Shown here: positions 36,070 to 43,105 of the stretch, piece by piece
Position numbering within the stretch: the stretch's first letter is position 1
Layout of the letters: each line of letters starts with the position of its first letter
Origin: JACXVD01 sp020446665
GTDB lineage: Bacteria; Pseudomonadota; Alphaproteobacteria; Sphingomonadales; Sphingomonadaceae
Length of the DNA stretch: 64,000 nucleotides
Direction: 5' to 3'
Assembly: GCA_041396905.1 (NCBI GenBank)
Contig: JAWKXQ010000005.1
Location: forward strand, 1-64,000
Notes under the pieces: model-generated
What the model saw: the letters and a program-made list of their open reading frames with translations, nothing else
Told to the model about the DNA's origin: nothing
Databases searched by the model: none
Made by a program: the position numbers and the translations under genes

Positions 36070-36756
36070 ATGGTTGCCATGGGAAAACTCACCGCTGCTA
36101 AGATTCGTAATATTGATCGCCCAGGCTTCACCAAGGAAAAACCGCTCAAGAAGATGGGGCAGAAGGCGCAGGACACCTGTGTGCTCAACTTCGACGGTGT
36201 GCGCATGCCGCGCGCAAATATTCTCGGCGGCGATGCAGGCATCGGAAAGGGCATTCCGATGCAGTTTGGCGAACTGGTCTGGGAACGCCTGATGATCGGC
36301 GTGCTGGCGATGGCGGGAGCCGAATTCTGTTTCAACGAAGCGCTCAACGATACCCGTGAACGGCAGGCATTCGGCAAGCCTGTGGCCGAGTTTCAGGATG
36401 TCCGCTTCACCCTTGCCGAGATGCAGGCAAAGATCTCGGTCGGGCAGGCCTATGTCGATCAATGCCTCGCGCAGATGCTCGACGGGCAATTCGGCGCGGA
36501 CGATGCTGCGAAGGCCAAAGACTGGTGCAGTGAAATGGCGTTTGAAGTGGCAGACCAGGCGATCCAGCTTCATGGCGGCTACGGTTACATGCTCAAATAT
36601 CCGGTTGCGCGCGCCTTCACCGACCTTCGCGCCCACCGCATCGAACAGTGGCGTCTCCTCGGAATGCGGGTACTTTTGTTTGGCACTCGCGATCATTCCG
36701 CTGGAGGATATTTGCGGGCATATGGAACAGCCGAACCTGCCCGGCACGATAACTGA
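36070..36756 (+). pseudogene. Chimeric remnant: integrase N-terminus joined to an acyl-CoA dehydrogenase fragment
   Basis: The first 18 residues (MVAMGKLTAAKIRNIDRP) match the N-terminus of tRNA-targeting tyrosine integrases. They are followed without a break by the C-terminal half of an acyl-CoA dehydrogenase: VLNFDGVRMPRANILGG, RERQAFGKPVAEFQD and LHGGYGYM. The dehydrogenase also loses its end after FTDLRAHRI, where a GGTNEIM-type segment should follow. Neither part can be functional. The frame is continuous only by chance across a deletion junction near 36125. Confidence 0.82.
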
Positions 36757-37008
36757 ACATCCAAACTGGCGCAGGCGGACGGAAGCACCCTTGGACGTGA
36801 TGCTCTCGCAGCTGCCGGCAAGGCGGCGTATTGACACATTACAGCGCGCGAGAAGTTTCCTGCTATAATCACGATGATCCAGATTGGTCGGAAAGTGCTC
36901 TAAGGGCCGCTCCATGGAAAGGGGCGCCTGTCTCCCCACGAAACAGGCGCCCCCTGACCGGCATCGAGCGAAGGATTGGGTTCGCGACGCCGGCCAGTCT
37001 GGTTCCGA

Positions 37009-37863
37009 TCAGGCGTCCACCAGCGCCTTGTTTTCCAGCAGGACGGTAGCCGCCGCCGTGTTGGAGATCGGGATATGGTAATTGCTCGACAGTTCTTTCA
37101 CTGAACCCAGCATCGCACCGCGCGCGCCGATCCAGTTGAGAATTTCCACGCCCTGACTGCCCGCCAGCTCAACAATGTCGAGCGCGCTGTGATTTTGCAA
37201 AGCCTCAGGATCGCGGCTGAGATTGTCGATGCAGAAGCGGTCATATTCGGGGTTGAGATGCCCGGCGCGCTCGCCATCGAGCTGATGCGACAGACCACCC
37301 GTGCCGCAAACCATGATCTTTTCGTCACCGCCCCAGCTTGCCAGCGCGCGACCGACCGAACGGCCAAGGTCGAAGCAGCGTTTGGGGCTGGGCAGGGGGT
37401 GCTGCACCGTGTTGATATTGATCGGCACCAGCTTGAACGGCCATTCGCTGATCCCCGGCCAGGCGAGGGCCAGCGGCATGGCGAGGCCATGGTCGACGGT
37501 CATCTTCTGGCAGGTGACCGGATCGAATTCATCGGCGATCACGCTTTCGATGATGTGCCAGGAAAGATCCTGATGCCCTTCGAATTTCGGGAACAGAGGC
37601 AGGCCCCAGCCTTCATCTTCATTCGCATATTCTGCCGCCGCTCCAATGGCGAAGGTCGGCATCTTGTCGAGGAAGAAATTCAGCCCGTGGTCGTTGTAGA
37701 ATACCACGACGACGTCAGGCTTCGCCTGTTTCACCCATTCCTTGACCGGATCGAAGCCGTCGAAGAGCGGTTTCCAGTAGGGATCCTGTTGCAGCCCCTT
37801 GGCGATGGCATTGCCGATGGCCGGGACATGGCTGGAAAACAGCCCGCCGATGACGTCGCTCAT
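37009..37863 (-). CDS. ligB: Protocatechuate 4,5-dioxygenase-type extradiol dioxygenase, beta (catalytic) subunit
   Basis: The 284-aa protein matches LigB class III extradiol dioxygenases. Iron ligands are conserved: H12 (SSHVPAIG), H59 (YNDHGLNF) and the glutamate in SQGVEILNW; the active-site acid histidine is in GGLSHQLDG. LigB with LigA opens protocatechuate or a similar catechol at the 4,5 position in lignin-derived aromatic breakdown. The start overlaps the ligA stop. The remaining pathway genes are not here, so the true substrate (protocatechuate, gallate or another catechol) is uncertain. Confidence 0.87.
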   Translation of the reverse strand: MSDVIGGLFSSHVPAIGNAIAKGLQQDPYWKPLFDGFDPVKEWVKQAKPDVVVVFYNDHGLNFFLDKMPTFAIGAAAEYANEDEGWGLPLFPKFEGHQDLSWHIIESVIADEFDPVTCQKMTVDHGLAMPLALAWPGISEWPFKLVPININTVQHPLPSPKRCFDLGRSVGRALASWGGDEKIMVCGTGGLSHQLDGERAGHLNPEYDRFCIDNLSRDPEALQNHSALDIVELAGSQGVEILNWIGARGAMLGSVKELSSNYHIPISNTAAATVLLENKALVDA

Positions 37864-38231
37864 TGCGCCACCCTCCGTTCTGTCAGGCCCTGGGCGAGCA
37901 GGCGTTCCTTGAATGCCTCGGTGCTCATTCCGATTTGCAGCCCGCCCAGATCCTGATCATTGAGGCCGAGAATGCCCGCCAGCTTGGCCGGGTAATAGAC
38001 ATTGCCGCCCTCTGCGATCATGCCCAGCACACTGCGATCACGCACTGCCTGTCTTTGTGCATCAAACAGCGCGAATTTTTCCATATAGGCTTCTTTGTTC
38101 GCGACGAATTCCTTGCGGCAGGCTTCGTCATTGAAGGAATAGCACATCGCATTGGTGGCATAGCCTTGCTGAGCGGAATCCCCGTCAAACACCGGGGTTC
38201 CGGGGATCATTCGTTTTGCGATCCTGGTCAT
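37860..38231 (-). CDS. ligA: Protocatechuate 4,5-dioxygenase-type alpha subunit
   Basis: The 123-aa protein belongs to the LigA family: RKEFVANKEAYMEKFAL, then RQAVRDRSVLGMIAEGGNVYY and the C-terminal STEAFKERLLAQG. LigA caps the LigB active site. The ATG at 38231 (MTRIAKRMIPGTPVFDG) fits; upstream in-frame sequence looks non-coding. The ATGA overlap with ligB indicates coupled translation. Confidence 0.82.
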   Translation of the reverse strand: MTRIAKRMIPGTPVFDGDSAQQGYATNAMCYSFNDEACRKEFVANKEAYMEKFALFDAQRQAVRDRSVLGMIAEGGNVYYPAKLAGILGLNDQDLGGLQIGMSTEAFKERLLAQGLTERRVAQ

Positions 38232-38340
38232 GGCGTCCACTGGCCCAATCCTAACGTCTGTAACGAGCGTGAGAATAAGGGCCGGTTCCGCCGAGTCTTT
38301 GCGCAGAGTCAAAATTGCAGAATTGACTTCGAAAACCTTG

Positions 38341-40239
38341 TCAGGCCGCTTTGCCTTGCTGCTTGGACCGCGCCTTGTTGCGGTACATTTCCTGGTCTGC
38401 CCGGCGCAGCACCAGCGCGGTGCTTTCATTCGGGATCCCGGCAATGGCGTGGCCAATGGCCGCATCGGGATGGACGATGCAGTCGGCGCTGGCAACGTCG
38501 ACCGGCTGCCGGATTTCTCTGACCAGCCGGGCAGAGAATTCGCGGGCGCCGGCGCCGTCGATCTTCTCGCACAGGATCACCGCAAATTCGTCACCACCCA
38601 ACCGCGCAACCGTGGCATTTGCCCCGGATGCCTTTTTCAGCCGGTCAGCGACAGCCAGCAGCAATTCGTCCCCGGCATCATGGCCATAGGTGTCGTTGAC
38701 CGCCTTGAACCCGTTCATATCAATGAAGAACACGGCATAGGGCGTCCCTTCATTGGAAGCCCGGTTGAGTGCGTGTTCGAAGCCACGGCGATTGGCGACA
38801 CCGGTCAGTTCGTCGGCCAGCAATTGCTTCTTCAGAATTTCCTGGATCGCTTCACTTTCCGTCTTGTCGCGCAGGACAACGATCGGAACATGGTCATAAG
38901 GCCAGTCGAGTTCGAAGGAGAGATCTTCTCCATCTGTCGTGCTGACCACTAGCGCCTCGGCCCGTTCACCCATGCCGGGAATGCACAGTCTGGCGACATT
39001 ATCGTCAATCCGCTTGAGCAGGCGCTCAGCGGAGGCGTTGGAGCGGCGGATCCGCCCGTCAAAGGAAAGCAGCATCACCGGATGGCTGGCATTTTCATTG
39101 CTGCGCCACGCCCATGCCTCTTCCGGGCTGATATCGCCGCGCAGGAAGCTGATCATGCTGGGAATGATCTTGAGTCGGTGGATCAAGGTGACATTGGCCA
39201 TCAGCAGGAAAGTGCTGATCAGCTGGATCGGATAGATTTCCACCGCAAAGCGATTCAGAAGGGCCAGAGATGCCGAAAGCAGCAAAATGCAGATTCCAAG
39301 CAGCGTGATGAACAGCTTGCGTCCGGACTGCGTTCGTGCAGCAGCGGCAAAGCCCATGAAGATGGCAAAAATAGCCAGCAGCTTGCTCAGCATCATGCCT
39401 TCAGATCGCTGGGCAGCATAATCGCTGCGCGCTGTTTGTGCGGCCAGCGCGATCACTGTGGCCCGGTCTGCCGTGCCCATGGAAGGCAGGAAAGCCCGCG
39501 TGGGGGCAATGCGGGCATCGGCGCTTATTACGACCAGGCGGCCGGTGAGATCGTCGGAACTATCAATCAGTTCGCTCACCGAACGCTGTTCAAAGCCGCG
39601 CGGATCAATGCGAAGATCAAAGGTAACCGGTACTGGCGAAGCCTCGCCAGTACCCAGCCAGCGCCCTGCATTGCTGCCCCAGAATGTGGTGGTGACACCC
39701 ATGCTGCGGTGCCAGCTATCATCATCCGGCGTCAGACGTGCATCAACAATGGTGGCATGGCGGGCAAAGATTCCAGCCGGAAAGTCCTTGGGGCCCGGTG
39801 CGGTGACCAATGCAACGCGATCGGGACCCAGCCGCTCTAGCGCACTGGTGATGGCTGCGTCCTGTATTGGCTCCAGTTCCTCGCCCAGAAACATGTCGAC
39901 CATGACACGGCGGGCGCCGCGTTGCTCCAGTGAATCGAGCAATTGCGCGGCGCCTTCGCGGCTTAACACCGCGCCGCCAAAGCGCCGTGTATCTGCCCCC
40001 GTAATCCGCACGATCAATATGTCGGGATCAGCCTTGGTCTGCTTGCTGACCAGCAGCTTGTCAGAAATCTTCCGATCCTGCTTATCGGACGGGCTGGCAA
40101 TCATGACTGCGAAGCTCAGGCTCAGCGCAACCAGCAGCGGTTTCCACCATTCCTTCAAAAAGCGAGAAAGGGAGCGGAAAACTCCCACTCCCTTGTTATC
40201 CTGGCCAATGGCGGATTTTTGGTTGGTTGTTACGCTCAA
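38341..40239 (-). CDS. CHASE2-domain diguanylate cyclase
   Basis: The 632-aa protein has an N-terminal membrane helix and a periplasmic CHASE2 domain (about residues 60-270, IRITGADTRRFGGAVLSREG). Three membrane helices (about 285-360) and a PAS-like segment (MLLSFDGRIRRSNASAERLL) follow, and then a GGDEF domain with intact RLGGDEFAV. It should make cyclic di-GMP in response to an envelope signal. I see no RxxD inhibitory site just before the GGDEF motif. Its start overlaps the Flp pilin gene's stop. Confidence 0.9.
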   Translation of the reverse strand: MSVTTNQKSAIGQDNKGVGVFRSLSRFLKEWWKPLLVALSLSFAVMIASPSDKQDRKISDKLLVSKQTKADPDILIVRITGADTRRFGGAVLSREGAAQLLDSLEQRGARRVMVDMFLGEELEPIQDAAITSALERLGPDRVALVTAPGPKDFPAGIFARHATIVDARLTPDDDSWHRSMGVTTTFWGSNAGRWLGTGEASPVPVTFDLRIDPRGFEQRSVSELIDSSDDLTGRLVVISADARIAPTRAFLPSMGTADRATVIALAAQTARSDYAAQRSEGMMLSKLLAIFAIFMGFAAAARTQSGRKLFITLLGICILLLSASLALLNRFAVEIYPIQLISTFLLMANVTLIHRLKIIPSMISFLRGDISPEEAWAWRSNENASHPVMLLSFDGRIRRSNASAERLLKRIDDNVARLCIPGMGERAEALVVSTTDGEDLSFELDWPYDHVPIVVLRDKTESEAIQEILKKQLLADELTGVANRRGFEHALNRASNEGTPYAVFFIDMNGFKAVNDTYGHDAGDELLLAVADRLKKASGANATVARLGGDEFAVILCEKIDGAGAREFSARLVREIRQPVDVASADCIVHPDAAIGHAIAGIPNESTALVLRRADQEMYRNKARSKQQGKAA

Positions 40240-40520
40240 CCGATTCTCATCGCCGCGATGGGTGGTTCATAGGCATCGCCAGCTGCAACCGGCGGTTCGT
40301 ATGGCTGCTCGGGATCGCCCGAATTACCGTTGGCTCCTGCCATCGCAGTGCTGGTCTGAGTGAAACTGTCGGTCAGCGCGCTGGCGAGGGCTTCCATCGC
40401 TTCCATGGAGGTCAGAGCCACCAGACTTGCAATCAGGCCATACTCGATCGCAGTCGAACCTTGCTGGTCGACGAGCAGGGCCTTCAAACCCTCTACAATC
40501 TGTTTCTGCCTGTAAGTCAT
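40236..40520 (-). CDS. Flp-type pilin with an extended Pro-rich tail
   Basis: The 94-aa protein has the Flp prepilin motif QQG/STAIEYGLIASLVAL with cleavage after G21 and glutamate at +5. The tail after residue 60 carries a repeated YEPPxAAGD/YEPPxAA motif not usual in Flp pilins. No assembly (tad/cpa) genes lie nearby. It is coupled by a four-base overlap to the CHASE2-GGDEF gene, which suggests pilus and c-di-GMP functions are linked. Confidence 0.83.
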   Translation of the reverse strand: MTYRQKQIVEGLKALLVDQQGSTAIEYGLIASLVALTSMEAMEALASALTDSFTQTSTAMAGANGNSGDPEQPYEPPVAAGDAYEPPIAAMRIG

Positions 40521-40889
40521 GGTTGTAGTCTCTTGATCTCGCTGTCCCTTGGGTCACCTGTTCATTTCGATATATGCTGCTTTTGCACTTCAATTGTTAA
40601 ACAGATGTGCGACAGGAAGCTTTAAGACAGGTTAAAATGCGGACCCGTGAAATTTTCGGATATACGGGAATCCGCCGCTTTTTAGGGTTAACATTGCGTA
40701 TCACGTATGCGGCTGACAGTGCGTCAGATAATTAATCTTGCTCATCCCGAGTGACCGGAAAACCACTCTCAAAACGGGCGTGGAAACAGAGCGCGGGAAC
40801 ACGCTGCCTTGACCAGTTTCAGCTGGTCAGCGAATAATTACAACGCGTTATATTAGTGAATCGTGATGTGTTGCAGCCGGAATCAGCGC
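40521..40889. other. Intergenic stretch without a supported gene
   Basis: These 369 bases are poorer in GC than their surroundings. They should hold the promoter of the Flp pilin/GGDEF pair on the minus strand. I found no convincing promoter consensus, RNA gene or coding frame. Confidence 0.5.
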
Positions 40890-41156
40890 TTAATCAGGTC
40901 CGGTCCCTGTCTTTTTGACCATTTCCGAAGCGATAGATTCGAGTGTCCGCCCGCCTGTTTCCACCATTGCGAAGTGAACCCAGACCAACTGCAGCACCAC
41001 CGGCATCACCAGTATCAGTGCCGCGGCAAAGACCCAATGCGTGCCCGCGCACCCAGCGATTGCCCCTTGGCGCGCGCGGCGCTGGGGAAGATTTCGCTGA
41101 TATAGACCCAGATCACCGCACCCTGGCCGATGGCGTGAGCGGCAATGAAGGCGAGG
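40890..41156 (-). pseudogene. C-terminal fragment of an MFS sugar transporter
   Basis: The minus strand encodes AHAIGQGAVIWVYISEIFPS followed by ARAKGQSLG, the sugar-porter signature. After a one-base shift near 41050 comes THWVFAAALILVMPVVLQ and the tail VETGGRTLESIASEM. About 80-90 residues remain of some 450. The upstream side is joined directly to the IS3 transposase remnant, so the rest of the gene was lost at that junction. Confidence 0.8.
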
Positions 41157-41863
41157 ATGACCTCGGCCTTGTAAAGACGGTTGATCGTCTCGGCCAAAGC
41201 ACTGTCATAGCTGTCACCAACGCTGCCGACGGATGGCTCGATGCCGGCCTCGGCGAGGCGTTCGGTATACTTGATCGAGACATATTGGCTGCCACGATCA
41301 CTGTGGTGGATCAGGCCGCCACGGTGGACAGGGCGCCGATCATGGATCGCCTGCTCGAGCGCACCGAGCACGAAGGCCACTTAAACGAACCCGGCCCATG
41401 TCGCGAAATAGGTGAAGTCCGAGACCCACAGCATGTTCGGCGCAGGCGCATGGAACCGACGGTTGACCTGATCGAGCGGACAGGGCGCGGCCTTGTCGCT
41501 CACCGTCGTCTTCACCGGCTTGCCCCGGATCACCCCCTGCAGGCCCAGTTCGCGCATCAGCCGCGCCACCGTGCAACGGGCAATATCGAAGCCCTCGCGC
41601 TGCATCTGCCGCCACACCATGCGATACCCGTAGATCTTGAAGTTGGCGTCGAACACGCGCTGAACCTCGGGCTTCATGGCCCCGTCACGCTGGGCACTTG
41701 GCGACAGACGTGAGGGATCACGACGCTGTGCCACGCGCTCATGGCAGGTGGATGGGGCGATCGGCAGAACCCGGCAGATCGGCTCGACCCCATACTCGCC
41801 CCGATGCGCATCAATGAAGCTGGTCTTCGCCTGAACGGGCGCCAAAGAGTTTAGGCTCGCTCC
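41157..41863 (-). pseudogene. IS3 transposase OrfB (DDE), internally deleted and truncated
   Basis: Recognisable OrfB blocks are RGEYGVEPICRVLPIAPST, GYRMVWRQMQREGFDIARCT and NMLWVSDFTYFATWAGFV. The first catalytic Asp lies in WVSDFTY. A TAA follows GFV, and about 20 to 25 residues between VAFV and LEQAIHDRRP are missing. HHSDRGSQY (second Asp) and EAGIEPSVGSVGDSYDSALAE (Glu) are present. The 3' end is lost. Confidence 0.83.
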
Positions 41864-41865
41864 GC

Positions 41866-42162
41866 CTAAGCAAAATATGCGGACGCCTTGCGCAGAATCT
41901 CGTTGGCCTGGCCCAGCTCCCGGTTCTCGCGCTCCAAAGCCTTGAGCTTGTCTGCAACCTCGACCGGAACGGCGGCACGCTTGCCGCTGTTCACCTCGGC
42001 CTTCTTCACCTACTCCAGCAGCGTGTGCCCTGAGCAGCCAATCATGACCGCTATGGATGTGATCGCTGCCCACCGGGATGAATGCTCACCCTCTTGATCC
42101 AGCACCAGGCGGACTGCCCGCTCGCGAAACTCAGGGGCAAACCTGTTCGTCGTCTCGTTCAT
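41866..42162 (-). pseudogene. IS3 transposase OrfA, nonsense mutation
   Basis: The frame begins MNETTNRFAPEFRERAVRLV and carries the OrfA helix-turn-helix and leucine zipper (VADKLKALERENRELGQANE) up to KASAYFA. A TAG at 42010-42012 replaces the tryptophan expected in the GHTLLEWVKKAEV stretch, so the protein is cut after about 50 of 98 residues. Confidence 0.8.
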
Positions 42163-42284
42163 CCTAGTCCCTTCCTCTCAGGAGTTAGGGCCTCTGGCAA
42201 TCCCGGGGCGGTTCAATCGGTGATGATCGCCACCCCGTCTAGGCACGCGCTCCAGACGCCCGCTTATCCGCATTCGATTCTCAT

Positions 42285-42848
42285 TCATGTTGCACTGTAT
42301 GTCATCCATCTCTCGAGAACGCTGCGAACATATCCGGGTGTTTCACGATTTCTTGGAATTCCGCCCGCTCGACTGACCGCTCCAGGGCCCGCATTGTAGG
42401 CAACAAGGGCATGATGAATTGCCCCGATACGGTCAAGCATCCGCCTTAGATGGCGGGCTCCGCCGTCGATACTCTGGGCAGGGTCATGCCAGTTGCCGAC
42501 GCCCAGTTCACGAGCGGTTGCGGGCATCAACTTTGCGAGCCCAGCCGCTCCCGCTGGACAGATTGCCATCGGGTCGAAGCGCGACTCCTGCCAGACGAGC
42601 GCCTGCAACAGACGAGGAGTAAGTTGATAGCGTCCCTCTGCCTGCCTGATGAGTGGCTCGTAAAGCGCTTCCTTGACTAAACGGCGCGAAGACGATTGGG
42701 GGGCAAGGCCATGGAAGAAGCCGCAGAAAAGGCCGCGCTCGAATACGGCCTTGCTTGGGTTCGGCCGACGCTTGGTACCTATGTCAGCCATGACCTCGTC
42801 GAAGGTCTTGGTCGTTTCGTATGCATCCACATGCATCTGCAAAATCAA
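42285..42848 (-). CDS. Lytic transglycosylase (SLT domain), conjugation-type
   Basis: The 187-aa protein has a transglycosylase SLT domain at residues 65-180: LLQALVWQESRFDP with the catalytic glutamate, then AAGLAKLMPATARELG and ALVAYNAGPGAV. It cleaves peptidoglycan. There is no signal peptide; the first 55 residues are unrelated and may be a fused fragment. Enzymes like this (VirB1/TrbN group) are common in conjugative elements, which fits the island. Confidence 0.75.
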   Translation of the reverse strand: MILQMHVDAYETTKTFDEVMADIGTKRRPNPSKAVFERGLFCGFFHGLAPQSSSRRLVKEALYEPLIRQAEGRYQLTPRLLQALVWQESRFDPMAICPAGAAGLAKLMPATARELGVGNWHDPAQSIDGGARHLRRMLDRIGAIHHALVAYNAGPGAVSRAGGIPRNRETPGYVRSVLERWMTYSAT

Positions 42849-43105
42849 ATAAATTCATAGGTCTACGGGTGATTCGAATTCGCGAACTTTGATGCTTTCA
42901 CACCGTAATTCCTCGCCGAGCCAAGGATAACCGAGCAACCCAAGGGCTCCCTGGTCGAAGCCAAGAGGACTGGAGCGTTCGTTGCCGCTGAACGTTGGCT
43001 TACGCTTTCATCGGAAAAGAGTGCCTAGCGGAAATCCATGCATCGGGCGGCGAGAATCGCACTGCCGTTAGCAGGGCCGTAACCCAATCTGGGTTCGATG
43101 AAGGA
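42849..43105. other. Intergenic stretch between transglycosylase and sulfatase genes
   Basis: These 257 bases hold no coding frame that I can support. They contain GATTCGAATTCGC near 42880, a short palindrome with no evident role. Confidence 0.4.

Larger units (their letters stand above)
41157..42215 (-). mobile_element. IS3-family insertion sequence remnant
   Basis: One terminus is intact: the minus strand begins TGAACCGCCCCGGGATTGCC at 42215, a typical IS3-family inverted end. It is followed by orfA and orfB, both damaged. The other terminus is missing; orfB is cut after GDSYDSALAETINRLYKAEV and joined to the sugar-transporter fragment. The element cannot move itself. Confidence 0.87.

Noticed and set aside
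36831..36873. TTGACA and TATAAT near-consensus boxes upstream of the lig region
   Set aside because: The boxes are 27 bases apart rather than 16-18 and point away from ligAB, so they are not a usable promoter.
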